From Clostridium sp. KNHs205 (GTDB taxonomy: Bacteria > Bacillota > Clostridia > Lachnospirales > Lachnospiraceae), in contig NZ_JNLE01000003.1 in NCBI RefSeq assembly GCF_000702945.1, positions 3,643,501 to 3,707,500 of the forward strand: a stretch of 64,000 nt of DNA, in the 5' to 3' direction. Below, piece after piece: positions 26,053 through 36,500 of the stretch. The notes beneath the pieces were generated by a model. The model saw nothing but the letters and a program-made list of their open reading frames with translations. It ran no database searches and was not told the origin of the DNA. A program made the translations under genes and the position numbers. The first letter of the stretch is position 1. Every line of letters begins with the position of its first letter.

Positions 26053-27714
26053 TCAGTGAAACCATGTATTTTCAATTATCTTGCTGGTAACGGGTTTACT
26101 GTAGTAATAGCCCTGCCCGAAATCGCATAGAAGATTTGCGAGGTATTGCCTTTGATTGGAGGTTTCAATACCTTCCGCTGTAATCTTTAAATCCAGATCA
26201 TGGGCAAGACGTATGATTGTTTCTACTATAATATCAGTATGCTCCTGGTTGGTAATCTCATTTACAAAGGAACGATCAAGCTTTACTATATCAATGGGGA
26301 GCTTTTTCAGATAAGTAAGGGAAGAGTACCCTATTCCAAAATCATCCAGTGCTATTCTAACACCCATATCACGAAGAGACTTCAATAATTCGACAGAGGT
26401 ATCCATGTCTTCAATAAGGGAAGTCTCTGTAACTTCAAAGAGAACTTCACTTGGCTTTACCCCTGTAATGTTCAGTTGGTGCCGTATCTCTCCGGCGAGT
26501 CCTTTCCATCGCAGGCTATGACCGGAGATATTAATAGAAATTTTAATGGGAGGATACCCACTGTCCTCCCATATTTTTTTCTGCTTCAATGCCTCACTTA
26601 GTACCCATTTATCAATTTCCGTAATCAAACCGCTTTCTTCTGCAAGAGGTATAAAATCCGACGGCGGGATAAAACCGCTAACAGGATGATTCCAACGAAT
26701 TAGTGCCTCCACGCCACAGATGGTATCAGTGGTCAAAGTGGTAATAGGCTGGTATAAAAGGCTGAATTCTTTATTGATAACTGCCATTCGCAAGGAATTG
26801 ATCATTGCAATTCGCTTGCGATTAGCAGTTTCAATTTCATAGCTATAATAAGAATAATTATCCTTGGAGGTTTCCTTCACAGAGTACATAGCCAGATCAG
26901 CATTCTGTAATAATTTTATAGTAGTTATACCGTCTCTTGGAAATACCGTCAGACCTACGCTGAAAGTAATAAAAAACTCATGTTCATTAATAACCCAGAT
27001 ACGCCTTAATTTAGCAGCAAGTTCATTAAGAATATCCTCTGTTTTGCTTTTATTGCCATCTAATTGCAGCAGTACGGCGAATTCATCACCACCGACTCTT
27101 GCAGAAATATCATAATCTGACAGACTTTCCGTAAGCTGTCGTCCAAATTCCACCAAGAAAAAATCCCCTGCATCATGTCCCACTGTATCATTGATATGTT
27201 TAAAATTATCAATGTCCAGATACAGGAACGCAAAGGAGGTTCCAGTTATCATATTCTCATCAATCAGCTGTTCCATCCTGTTTTCGAAGGCAAATTTATT
27301 TGGCATGGAAGTTAAGGTATCGGTACAGGCTAGTGTCTTTAATTCTTCCTTTAATCTGATAGTTTCCTTGTGAGATTCATTTAAATCCAGCAGATTCTCA
27401 TGAATCTTTACTTTTGCTTTCTCATAATTGGAAACACCATGATATATCAGAATCGAAATAACACCAGTGGATAAGATTACAAAGAAACTGCCTTTATAAA
27501 ATTCGAAATTCTTTATTATCCTTATATCATCTGATATCATGTAGATTATTCTACCAGAAAAAACAATCCATAAAATTCCAAAAATAAAATACAGCAAAGA
27601 TATTTTGATGGTTGTTGCAGAAGGGTTATACTTTATATGTGTAAGGTAATAGGTCTTTATGCGTTTAAAAGCAGAAGGCTTACCGTTATCTTGCTTGTTT
27701 GTTGTGTTTTCCAT
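26053..27714 (-). CDS. Membrane-bound GGDEF-EAL cyclic-di-GMP enzyme
   Basis: 553 residues. Two membrane helices (about 36-54 and 76-94) and a short coiled linker lead to a GGDEF domain (about 128-290; FLYLDIDNFKHINDTVGHDA, RVGGDEFAVLL) and an EAL domain (about 305-550; GVEALIRWNHP, EVTETSL, ALDDFGIGYSSL, KLDRSFV, AEGIET). Both active-site signatures are intact, so synthesis and breakdown of c-di-GMP are both possible. The RxxD inhibitory site before GGDEF is absent (SDYD). It is monocistronic and faces the ger operon convergently. Confidence 0.95.
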   Translation of the reverse strand: MENTTNKQDNGKPSAFKRIKTYYLTHIKYNPSATTIKISLLYFIFGILWIVFSGRIIYMISDDIRIIKNFEFYKGSFFVILSTGVISILIYHGVSNYEKAKVKIHENLLDLNESHKETIRLKEELKTLACTDTLTSMPNKFAFENRMEQLIDENMITGTSFAFLYLDIDNFKHINDTVGHDAGDFFLVEFGRQLTESLSDYDISARVGGDEFAVLLQLDGNKSKTEDILNELAAKLRRIWVINEHEFFITFSVGLTVFPRDGITTIKLLQNADLAMYSVKETSKDNYSYYSYEIETANRKRIAMINSLRMAVINKEFSLLYQPITTLTTDTICGVEALIRWNHPVSGFIPPSDFIPLAEESGLITEIDKWVLSEALKQKKIWEDSGYPPIKISINISGHSLRWKGLAGEIRHQLNITGVKPSEVLFEVTETSLIEDMDTSVELLKSLRDMGVRIALDDFGIGYSSLTYLKKLPIDIVKLDRSFVNEITNQEHTDIIVETIIRLAHDLDLKITAEGIETSNQRQYLANLLCDFGQGYYYSKPVTSKIIENTWFH

Positions 27715-27757
27715 AGGTCACCAGCTCTTTTGAATATTCGGTAAAAAGTTATGTTAT

Positions 27758-27786
27758 ATTATAACATCGGATCATGAAAAAGTCAT
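27758..27786 (-). promoter_or_regulatory. Promoter for the GGDEF-EAL gene
   Basis: On the minus strand ATGACT (27786-27781), 17-bp spacer, TATAAT (27763-27758), with TG just before the -10. Confidence 0.5.
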
Positions 27787-27867
27787 TGAATATATTCATA
27801 ATAATTCGTTCCTTTAAGCTGTATTTTTTACCACTTGTGATAGTTTTTAACCAAATGATAATTATTA

Positions 27868-28893
27868 TTACTTTTGTGAATACCATTGAATTTTTCCTGC
27901 TTCTAAGGCTTCTTTGAAAGTAGGAATAATGGGTTTTGCTCCGCCGTAATAGGTATACCAGTTGTTTGGATAGAGCGGGAGGGGATTATCAACTGCTTTT
28001 TGAATATCGACTGTAAGTGCTTCTTCAACCCTTAATTTTCTGGCAACAACAACAGTTCTGTAATTGTCCACCTCATAAGAACAGGTTACCAATGTCAGCA
28101 GTTCGTCCTTTTCATTTGCATCAACCGGAATATTATAGATAGATCTGATACGTAATTCATAGATATATTCAAGAAAATCAGCATCTCCGGTGAAGGAGGT
28201 TCTTATAAAGTTAAAGAAAGTATTATCAGTATCGGCATCTGCTTTTATTACAGCAATTATTTTCCACTGTCCTTTTTTATAGATACTGTCAAAGTTAATA
28301 TAGGGATGTTCTTTATAAAATGACAGTTTATCATACTTTAACAGCTGGTGGAACATATTATTTGTTGATTTCATATTGTGTCCATAGATTACAAGGTTCT
28401 TTGCATTTTCCTCCAGTACGGAGCCTGTATTAAGAAAGAGACTGCCTGCTTTATCATTCTCTCTGTTGATATTCCTATAAAGATAATATTCAGGGTCCTC
28501 TTTACCCGATTGAAGGACCGGATAGTCAATATTGGTTCCGCCAACAGTAAGCCATCCTTTCACATCTTCATTAAGGGCTAACAATTGAGTGAATTCAAGA
28601 AGTCTTCCTTGATTATCATATTGTTCTTCAGACGATGCATTTTCAGAGTTATTTGCAAGTGTATCCGCATCAGATGATAATGCAGGTGTTATCAGGCTTT
28701 CAGTTGTTGCTCCATCTGCCGCCATTGCATCTTCTTTACCAGCGGCATAGAGAGTTCTGGCTTCATTAACAGCCTTATTAGACAGATAGGGCTTTAGCAG
28801 TAACTCATTTCCAATATATAACAGGCACAGAACAAAAATAACTGCTGAAAAGAACCTTATGTAATTGTAGAATTTTTGCGGCCTTTTAATCAT
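27868..28893 (-). CDS. srtB: Class B sortase
   Basis: 341 residues. An N-terminal signal anchor (about 12-32) is followed by a spacer rich in Ala/Ser/Asn and the sortase fold with NIDYPVLQ, YLYRNINRENDKAGSLFLN, His172 in IYGHNM, Cys271 in TLVTCSYE and Arg279 in NYRTVVVARKL. This is the SrtB pattern (TLxTC, long insert after the His). The enzyme attaches substrate proteins to the wall outside the membrane. No substrate with a sorting signal was seen in the window. Confidence 0.9.
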   Translation of the reverse strand: MIKRPQKFYNYIRFFSAVIFVLCLLYIGNELLLKPYLSNKAVNEARTLYAAGKEDAMAADGATTESLITPALSSDADTLANNSENASSEEQYDNQGRLLEFTQLLALNEDVKGWLTVGGTNIDYPVLQSGKEDPEYYLYRNINRENDKAGSLFLNTGSVLEENAKNLVIYGHNMKSTNNMFHQLLKYDKLSFYKEHPYINFDSIYKKGQWKIIAVIKADADTDNTFFNFIRTSFTGDADFLEYIYELRIRSIYNIPVDANEKDELLTLVTCSYEVDNYRTVVVARKLRVEEALTVDIQKAVDNPLPLYPNNWYTYYGGAKPIIPTFKEALEAGKIQWYSQK

Positions 28894-29232
28894 AATTAAC
28901 TCCTGTTTTCGCTTATGGCTATCATCTGTTCCTTTGGAGGGGGTATCCAGATAAGAGAAGAGAGGATTTAGAAAATGCTTTGATTCTCATCCATAGCCAT
29001 CTACATCAAGTAAATTTGTCCTAAACAGTTATAGCTTTGCGTATTGCTATTATACTATATATTTTTCCTAATGGAAATGTACACTAAGTAAATTTAAGAA
29101 TTATTCTCACTTTATAGTATTGTTCTATCCAGTCTAGTACAGGTATTGCCATATAATAGAATTTGAGGTAAAATTACTATCATTATTATTTAAAAAATTC
29201 TTTAGTGCCTAAGTGCACAGATGGGAGTATAA
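28894..29232. other. Intergenic region with one leader hairpin element
   Basis: 339 bp between divergent genes. It holds a hairpin element at 29204-29228 (AGTGC-CTAAGT-GCAC, then AGATGGGAG) that includes the Shine-Dalgarno of the gene at 29233, and a TATAAT at 29152-29157 without a good -35. Nothing coding was seen. Confidence 0.5.
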
Positions 29233-29817
29233 ATGAAAAAGTTAATATTGGTCACTTCACCACCGGCTTGCGGTAAAACCTTTGTATCAAAGGAACTCAG
29301 CAAGGCCTTAAAGCATGTGGTCTATCTGGATAAAGATACTTTGATATTGCTTTCAAAACAAATATTTAAAGTAGCAGGAGAGGAATATAATAGAAGCTCT
29401 GATTTCTTTGAAGAAAATATACGGAATTACGAATATGAGACCATAGTGGCTTTAGCATTGGAGGCACTGGATTATGATGATATCGCGTTGATTAATGCAC
29501 CTTTTACCAGAGAAATCAGAGATAAAGCTTATATGAAAGACTTAAAAGAGAAACTGCGGGAGAAAAATGCAAGGTTAGTGGTCGTATGGGTTGAAACTAG
29601 TATTGAAGTCTGTAAACAACGTATGATCAGACGAAACTCAGACAGAGATACCTGGAAATTGGAACACTGGGATGAGTATATTGCAGGCTGTAATTTTAAT
29701 ATACCTACGGAATTAGATGATATTGAAACAGTCGATGATCTATTGATATTTAAAAATTCCTCTGATGAAGAGTTCACAAATTCCATGAGTGAATGTGTAA
29801 AGCAGCTGGAGGAATAA
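29233..29817 (+). CDS. P-loop kinase-like ATP-binding protein
   Basis: 194 residues. It starts with a Walker A motif, KLILVTSPPACGKTFVSKEL, followed by a conserved Asp (VVYLDKDTL), a possible Walker-B-like strand (DDIALINAPF) and a lid-type segment (VETSIEVCKQRMIRRNSDRD). This is the AAA_33/zeta-like small-molecule kinase pattern. Neighbours give no substrate hint. It is preceded by a hairpin element that includes its ribosome site (GGGAG at 29223). Confidence 0.75.
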   Translation: MKKLILVTSPPACGKTFVSKELSKALKHVVYLDKDTLILLSKQIFKVAGEEYNRSSDFFEENIRNYEYETIVALALEALDYDDIALINAPFTREIRDKAYMKDLKEKLREKNARLVVVWVETSIEVCKQRMIRRNSDRDTWKLEHWDEYIAGCNFNIPTELDDIETVDDLLIFKNSSDEEFTNSMSECVKQLEE

Positions 29818-30112
29818 ATATAATAAATAAAAGAGCTTTTGAGGATTAATAGAAAAAGAAAATGAAATATCCGGTAATTTAAGCCATGTAGTTGCAAATT
29901 TTACAATAAACGACTAAAATATATATAGATTACGTTGTAATAAGTAATTTTATCATTTCATAATGATTTATTAGTAAGGATTTGTATATCAAGAGAGGAA
30001 TAAGCTGGAATTCTACTCCTGTAGTGTTCGAAATGATTGGATTACATTACTGCTAATACCTGTTTTCTACACGTGTAGTGGCATGATATTAATGAGATTT
30101 GAGGACATATAA

Positions 30113-30925
30113 TTGATAATTGAGAACAGTAATTTTATATTAGAACACATAGCTTCCTCCGGTCAGTGTTTTCGAATGAACAGACTAAATGATTCTGAAT
30201 TTTCGCTGATTGCAGGAAACAGATATTTGCACCTAAAACAACTGGACATTAAACGAGTTGAACTATCCTGTGGTTCAGGAGAATATGAAGAATTCTGGAA
30301 AGAATACTTTGATTTGAACTATGATTATGAAGAGGTTGTAGGCACACTTTTTTCCGGTGAGGATGAATTCTTAAGAAAAGCAGCTGAGTACGGCTATGGT
30401 CTTAGAATTCTGAAACAGGAGCTTTTTGAAATACTTATAACCTTTATCATTTCTCAGAGAAAAAGTATACCTGCAATAAAACGCTGTGTAGAGGAACTAT
30501 CCCTGAAGTTTGGAGAGGAACGAAAGGATACTTCTACAGGCAATGTTTATTATACCTTCCCTACAGCAGAGGTATTATCAAAGGCAAGTAAAGAATCCTT
30601 AAGAGAAACTGGTTTAGGATACAGGGATGAATACGTGAGAGGAACAGCTATAGCTGTTATAAATGGAGACATTAATTTAAACAGCCTCCCAAATCTTAAC
30701 TTTGAGGAGGCTGTAAAAGAACTGATGAAATTGCCGGGAGTCGGCATCAAGGTTGCAAATTGTGTAGCCTTATACGGACTTCATCAAATTGATGCTTTTC
30801 CAATTGATGTCTGGATTGAACGGATCTTAAAGGATATATATGACAATCAATTTGAAACCGATAGATACAAAGGATATGCCGGCATTGTTCAGCAATATAT
30901 GTTTTATTACATACGATCACTGTAA
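30113..30925 (+). CDS. ogg: 8-oxoguanine DNA glycosylase/AP lyase (Ogg type)
   Basis: 270 residues from a TTG start, with GAGG about 10 bp upstream. An N-terminal OGG_N-like domain (FILEHIASSGQCFRM) precedes the helix-hairpin-helix region: LMKLPGVGIKVANCVALYGL, with the catalytic Lys in GIKVANC, then DAFPIDVWIERIL with the catalytic Asp. It excises oxidised guanine and nicks the abasic site. Its end overlaps the convergent gene by 19 bp. Confidence 0.9.
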   Translation: MIIENSNFILEHIASSGQCFRMNRLNDSEFSLIAGNRYLHLKQLDIKRVELSCGSGEYEEFWKEYFDLNYDYEEVVGTLFSGEDEFLRKAAEYGYGLRILKQELFEILITFIISQRKSIPAIKRCVEELSLKFGEERKDTSTGNVYYTFPTAEVLSKASKESLRETGLGYRDEYVRGTAIAVINGDINLNSLPNLNFEEAVKELMKLPGVGIKVANCVALYGLHQIDAFPIDVWIERILKDIYDNQFETDRYKGYAGIVQQYMFYYIRSL

Positions 30926-31923
30926 AGTGAAGAAAAATCAAGTTCCTCCCCTATAAAGGGGATGTTCTTGCTTATCAGCTTTTTGCGGTTCTTCATGTAA
31001 TTCGCTTCCCAAGGACCGGGATTATTCATATCGCAGCTTCTATAGACTACCACATATAACTCAAGTTCCCTTAATTTTAAAAAGTCCGGAAGTGTATCAA
31101 GCCAGAAATCCGCCAGTGCATTTTCTTTACGATATCCTTTTAGAAAGTTATTTAAGAAGTTATAGGAATGAGCTATTCGTTCCTTCACATCCTCTATATT
31201 AAGCATTGTATAAAACAGAGCAATAGCAATATCACTGATAAAATATTGGTAGGAACTGTCATCAAAATCAAAGACTGTAATCTTACCGTTATCTACAAAA
31301 AAGTTTCCGGAATGAACGTCTGTATGGATTAAACCATAACTGTCCTTATCTTTAGGCAGTTTTTTTATGCTTTCTGTCAATTGAAAGAGTTTATCAGCAA
31401 TAAAATAATCTTCCGGAAGAAGATAATCCTTTGCTTTATAAAAGACAGGGTCTTCATACCAGGAAGGCCTTAAGGGATAAGCTTTATCAGCTTCATAGGT
31501 TTTGGTAAGCCGATGAAGTTTACCGATACAACGACCCCATTCTTCATAAAGAGTATCTGTTTTATCTTGGGGTCTTACGTGATTACCAGGTGCTTTTTCA
31601 AATGCTGAGGTCAGGAAGTAATCATCCGATCCTGACGGTATTTTTTCAACTAAAAAGCCGTTTTTAGATGCTATAGGCTGACTGACATCAGCACCCATGA
31701 GGGACAGATAATTAACCCAGTGCAATTCAGCATTCATCATACCTATTGTTCTGTGAGAGCTATGAGTAATTCGAAGAATATACTCTTTGTCTTTTAAGCT
31801 ATAACCGTACACATAATTCTCAAAACCTCCGATTTTCTTTAGGCTTTCGTTGTCCATATCGTAGAGTCCGGCAGCTTTCTTAAGAATATCATCGTTAAAT
31901 ATATCGTGTATCTGTTTTTCCAT
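30907..31923 (-). CDS. APH-family phosphotransferase
   Basis: 338 residues from ATG 31923; an ATG four codons upstream would place the GGAGG ribosome site inside the gene. Kinase-like fold: a beta-rich N-lobe (GGFENYVYGYSLKDKEYILR), the catalytic loop LIHTDVHSGNFFV and the metal motif ITVFDFDDSSY, as in aminoglycoside, choline and homoserine kinases. It probably phosphorylates a small hydroxyl-bearing molecule; antibiotic resistance should not be assumed. Confidence 0.82.
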   Translation of the reverse strand: MEKQIHDIFNDDILKKAAGLYDMDNESLKKIGGFENYVYGYSLKDKEYILRITHSSHRTIGMMNAELHWVNYLSLMGADVSQPIASKNGFLVEKIPSGSDDYFLTSAFEKAPGNHVRPQDKTDTLYEEWGRCIGKLHRLTKTYEADKAYPLRPSWYEDPVFYKAKDYLLPEDYFIADKLFQLTESIKKLPKDKDSYGLIHTDVHSGNFFVDNGKITVFDFDDSSYQYFISDIAIALFYTMLNIEDVKERIAHSYNFLNNFLKGYRKENALADFWLDTLPDFLKLRELELYVVVYRSCDMNNPGPWEANYMKNRKKLISKNIPFIGEELDFSSLYSDRM

Positions 31924-31975
31924 GATTACCTCCATTCCATTGCATTTAACTTTTTACCTGAATAGCAGAAAGTAA

Positions 31976-32539
31976 TTAAACAGGCATGATAGTTTTCCCA
32001 AATTCTGCATTTATTATCTGTGCCATTGCATTGTAGATTGCAGAAAGTCCACAGAAGATTCCTACATAACCTGCTACTGTATGAATCGCTTCAGAACCTG
32101 TAAAATTAGCTGCACTTAAAAGGAAGAATAGTACAGTAAGTGAACCGAATACGATCTGTGTAATGCGGTTATGTTTTAAGGTTCCAATAAACATAAAGAG
32201 TGTAAATACACCCCATAAGCCCAGATAAAATCCCATACTGGTTTTATCTGCGGTATTTGTAAGGGACATAGGATTGGTCCAGATAAGGATCAATGACCAC
32301 CAGAAAAAGCCGTATGCCGTAAATGCAGTGGCACCAAAGGTGTTTCCCTTCTTAAATTCCATGATGCCTGCAATAATCTGTGCAGCGCCGCCCAATGCAA
32401 AGCCCATTGCAACAATAACAATGGATAAGGGAATAAAACCTGCATTATGTAGATTTAACAGACAGGTAGTCATACCAAATCCAAGAAGACCAAGGGGTCC
32501 CGGATTTGCAATGGAAGATTGTGTGGATTGTGTTGACAT
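31976..32539 (-). CDS. satP: Acetate/succinate transporter, GPR1/FUN34/YaaH family
   Basis: 187 residues with six membrane helices. The family signature is at the start, NPGPLGLLGFGMTTCLLNLH, followed by GGAAQIIAGIMEFKKGNTFG, ATAFTAYGFFWWSL and the late AGYVGIFCGLSAIYNAMAQI. It moves acetate (and in some members succinate) across the membrane, fitting a fermentative anaerobe. It is preceded on its strand by a sigma-A-like promoter at 32622-32650. Confidence 0.93.
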   Translation of the reverse strand: MSTQSTQSSIANPGPLGLLGFGMTTCLLNLHNAGFIPLSIVIVAMGFALGGAAQIIAGIMEFKKGNTFGATAFTAYGFFWWSLILIWTNPMSLTNTADKTSMGFYLGLWGVFTLFMFIGTLKHNRITQIVFGSLTVLFFLLSAANFTGSEAIHTVAGYVGIFCGLSAIYNAMAQIINAEFGKTIMPV

Positions 32540-32621
32540 TAATTGTTAACATCCTTTCATAAGTTCTGATTCAGTGACAGGTACAGCCATATCTAAAGGG
32601 CTGAAATGAGCACTCCGACAT

Positions 32622-32650
32622 ATGTTAACATTTATTTCGCGTGATTTCAA
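32622..32650 (-). promoter_or_regulatory. Promoter for satP, overlapping an ATGTTAACAT palindrome
   Basis: Minus strand TTGAAA (32650-32645), 17-bp spacer, TAACAT (32627-32622). The -10 lies in a perfect 10-bp palindrome (32622-32631), a possible operator. On the plus strand TTGTTT (32665-32670) and TATAAT (32688-32693), 17 bp apart, may serve the gene at 32792. Confidence 0.45.
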
Positions 32651-32791
32651 CAAAAATCTTTGTTTTGTTTTTTGAACCTAAAATGAGTATAATAGCCAAA
32701 AGTGGATATAATATTTAGCATAAAACAACCAACAAATAAATTTGTATCGAAACTGTGATTGTTTCATTGTGAGAAAGGCACGGGTGTTGAT

Positions 32792-33361
32792 ATGAAAATA
32801 TATAACAGGAATAAAAATAAAATCAGATTTTTGGTATTTGCACAGCTATTTATTTTAATTGTATTCATTACCAACGGTATTTTTCCATATACCGCAAAGT
32901 CTGCCGAGAAGAATGATAAAGCCGTTCTGAAAGAGGTCATAATACGTATCTTTGAACCGGACCAGAATATGATTCAAATGTACGATAACTGGCAGGCAAT
33001 GCAGGAGGCAATAACAGCCAGCAAGTGGAATGGAACACAGGCTTTTCCGGTGAAGGAAATGGAAGCTTTTAATGACTACTTCACTGTAGACGGATATGAT
33101 TCCTTTGTAAGGCAGCGTTTATCCATGACCTGCTTTGAAGCATTAAAATCCGGATGTAAGCTGTCTCTGAAAGATATTGAAATAAGCAAAGATAAAGATA
33201 GTACAGGGCATTATACCTTTCGTGTTTATATAGGCTTTACCGGTAAGAATCAGCATAACTCAAAATTATGTATAGAAGGAAAAGCTTATTTTGATGTAAC
33301 ATCTCAGAAAATCAGTTATATTCATATTGATAAAAGCAATATGTTAACAGCTCTTTACTAA
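32792..33361 (+). CDS. Exported protein of unknown function
   Basis: 189 residues from ATG 32792 (a TTG at 32759 would add 11 residues). A signal peptide covers about residues 1-34 with probable cleavage after AKSA. The mature part contains a conserved-looking helix with YDNWQAMQEAITASKWNGT, a middle DYFTVDGYDSFVRQRL and a beta-rich end (HYTFRVYIGF, GKAYFDVTSQKISYIHID), resembling a small cystatin-like fold. I do not recognise the family. No clear partner is adjacent. Confidence 0.6.
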   Translation: MKIYNRNKNKIRFLVFAQLFILIVFITNGIFPYTAKSAEKNDKAVLKEVIIRIFEPDQNMIQMYDNWQAMQEAITASKWNGTQAFPVKEMEAFNDYFTVDGYDSFVRQRLSMTCFEALKSGCKLSLKDIEISKDKDSTGHYTFRVYIGFTGKNQHNSKLCIEGKAYFDVTSQKISYIHIDKSNMLTALY

Positions 33362-33437
33362 AAAACCAGTAAGAATCTTATAATTATACAATCAGCAGCA
33401 TATTAATGATTGTAATAGATTTACTTAGAAATGAATG

Positions 33438-33532
33438 ACCTCCGAATTTCTGTTCATAATTATAGAAGACTTTATGTTAATAAAGTAAAAGCTGTTTTCA
33501 GGCGATAATTAGTGAACAGGAAATTCGGAGGT
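33438..33532 (+). promoter_or_regulatory. Hairpin sequestering the ribosome site of the activase-like gene
   Basis: The left arm ACCTCCGAATTTCTGTTCA (33438-33456) is complementary to TGAACAGGAAATTCGGAGGT (33513-33532) with a single bulged base. The right arm contains the GGAGG Shine-Dalgarno, and the left arm is a perfect anti-Shine-Dalgarno. The ATG follows at 33540. The roughly 55-nt loop has no recognised riboswitch aptamer. An RNA switch, RNA thermometer or cis-regulatory sRNA target are possible. Confidence 0.7.
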
Positions 33533-33539
33533 TATTTTC

Positions 33540-36500
33540 ATGAACAGAATATCAGATTATTACAGAATCGGATTGGATATAGGATCAACTACGATTAAGA
33601 TAGCAGTATTAGACGAAGAAAACCGTATTCTGTATAAAGAATACAAAAGACACCTGTCCGACCTAAAGAACACCATTCAATCGGTGGTTTCCCTTTGCAG
33701 AACCCACATGGGCGACATCCCCTGCAAGGTAATCATAACAGGCTCCGGCGGATTATCCATGTCCAGATGGCTTTCTCTGCCTTTTGAACAGGAGGTTATC
33801 GCCTGCACAAAGGCTGTTAAGACATATCTTCCCCAGACAGATACGGTAATAGAACTCGGAGGAGAAGATGCCAAAGTTACTTACTTAAAACCGGTTACTG
33901 AACAGCGCATGAATAACAGCTGTGCCGGTGGGACAGGTTCCTTTATTGATCAGATGGCGGCACTCTTTCATACAGATGCTGCAGGCTTAAATGAATATGC
34001 CGCCAAAGCCCATACCATCTATCCCATTGCCTCCAGATGCGGTGTATTTGCCAAAACAGATATTCAGCCACTGTTAAATGACGGAGCCAGAAAAGAAGAC
34101 ATTGCAGCCTCCATTTTTCAGGCGGTGGTTAATCAGACTACAACAGGTCTGTCCTGGGGTAAGCCTATTAAAGGGAAAATTGCCTTTCTTGGAGGTCCCC
34201 TTTATTTTTTGTCGGAGCTTAGAAAAAGATTTATAGAAACACTAAATCCCGAGGAGGTTTTTCTGCCTGCTGATGGATTATTCTTTCCCGCTATTGGCGG
34301 AGCTCTGCTCTTAAAGGAAAAGAAATTTGAAACCGAAGAAATTATTAACTTAAAGGATCTGGAAGAAAGATTACAAGCCTTAAAACAGAGCAAAGAAACC
34401 AACACCCTTGCACCATTATTCACCTCCTCTGAGGATTACGAGAAATTTCTTAAACGTCATGAAAAGTGTGATTGTAAACGAATGCCCCTTGCAGAATATA
34501 CGGGTAATGTATATCTTGGGATTGATGCAGGTTCTACCACACTAAAAGCAGTTCTTATTGGAAACGGCGGAGAACTGCTAAACGATTATTATACCAAATC
34601 TGCCGGGGACCCGGTTATAAAAACAGCTGCTTTATTAAAAGAGATTTATGACCAGTTACCTTTGGATGTAACTATCAGCGGTGGCTGTGTTACCGGATAC
34701 GGTGAAGAGCTTATAAAGCGTGCTTTTCATCTGGATATGAGTGAAATCGAAACTATCGCACATCTAAGAGGGGCGAGGCACTTTGAACCAAAAGCGGATT
34801 TTATTCTGGATATTGGCGGGCAGGATATGAAATGTTTAAGGCTAAAGGACGGGCGAGTAGACAATATCCTGCTGAATGAAGCCTGCTCCTCAGGCTGTGG
34901 GTCCTTCTTAGAGAGCTTTGCTCAGTCACTGAATCTTTCCATCAGCGAATTTGCAAGCCTTGGGTTGTATTCAAAGGAGCCAGTGGATCTTGGAACCAAG
35001 TGTACAGTATTCATGAATTCAAAGGTGAAGCAGGCGCAGAAGGAAGGAGCTGAAGTTTCAGACCTTTCTGCCGGACTCTCTTATTCTGTTATCAAGAATG
35101 CCCTCTATAAGGTTATTAAGCTAAGAGATGAAAAGGAACTGGGCAAACACATTGTGGTACAAGGCGGAACCTTTCTGAACGATTCTGTCCTCCGATGCTT
35201 TGAAGCGGTTACAGGAAGGGAAGTATTACGCCCCAAAATAGCAGGACTTATGGGTGCTTATGGTGCAGCTCTTCTTGCCAGGGATACTTATCAGGCAGGA
35301 CACAGAAGTACTTTAATAGGCAAAGAACAGCTCACCGACTTCCGTATACAGACCGATAACACCAGATGCCGGCATTGTAGCAATAATTGTCTATTAACCA
35401 TTAATCACCTTGGACAGGATCAGGTATACATTACCGGTAACCGCTGCGAAAAAGGCTTAGGAAAGATTAATGGTACGAAAGACAGGATTCCTAATCTCTA
35501 TGCTTATAAATACAAGAAACTCTTTGCTTATAAACCCCTTTCAAAAGAATCGGCGGTTAGAGGAACCCTTGGCATACCCAGAGCTCTTAATATGTATGAA
35601 AGCTATCCTTTCTGGTTTACTTTATTGTCCTTCTTAGGGTTTCGGGTAGTATTATCCTCCCCTTCCTCAAAGGAGATATATCAGAAAGGAATGGACAGTA
35701 TTCCAGCCGATTCTGTATGTTACCCTGCAAAGTTAACACATGGCCATATCATTGACCTGGTTGAAAAAGGAATCGATACCATTTTTTATCCCTCTGTGGT
35801 ATATGAAAAAAAAGAATATGAAGATGCAGATAACTGTTTTAATTGCCCTATTGTTATATCCTATGGAGAAGTACTTAAGAATAATATTGAAGCTGCCAAA
35901 GGTGTTACTTTCATCTCACCCTTTCTAAATATGAATGATGATAACCAGCTGGCTAAAAATATGTATGAAGTACTAAAGGAGGAATACCAGATACCTCTTA
36001 AGGAGGTAAAAGAAGCAGTAATGAGAGGAAGGAAAGAATTCGAAGCCTTTAAGGAGGATATCCGACGCAAAGGAGAAGAAGCCGTTGCTTATCTTTTGAA
36101 GAATGGTAAGCAGGGTATTGTTCTTTGTGGTAAACCTTATCATGTGGATCCGGAAATCCATCATGGTATTCCGGAGATGATAGAAAGCTATGGTCTTGGA
36201 GTGTTGACGGAGGACAGTATTTCCCATCTGGTTCCGTTGCGTTCCAAGCTTCGCGTAGTGGACCAATGGGCATTTAATTCAAGGCTTTACAGGGCAGCGG
36301 AAGCCTTGGGACAGATAGAAGGCCTTGAATTTGTTCAGCTGAATTCCTTTGGCTGCGGCCTGGATTCTGTTACTGCAGACCAGTTAATTGAAATCTTAAA
36401 TTCCATGGGAAAGCAATATACCCTGATTAAAATTGATGAAGGTGCCAATTTAGGCGCAGCCAGGATCCGTATCCGTTCGCTGATAGCAGCATCAGAAGAG

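Noticed and set aside
30907-31923. Aminoglycoside resistance gene
   Set aside because: The fold is APH-like, but the same motifs occur in choline, homoserine and other kinases; nothing specific to resistance is visible.
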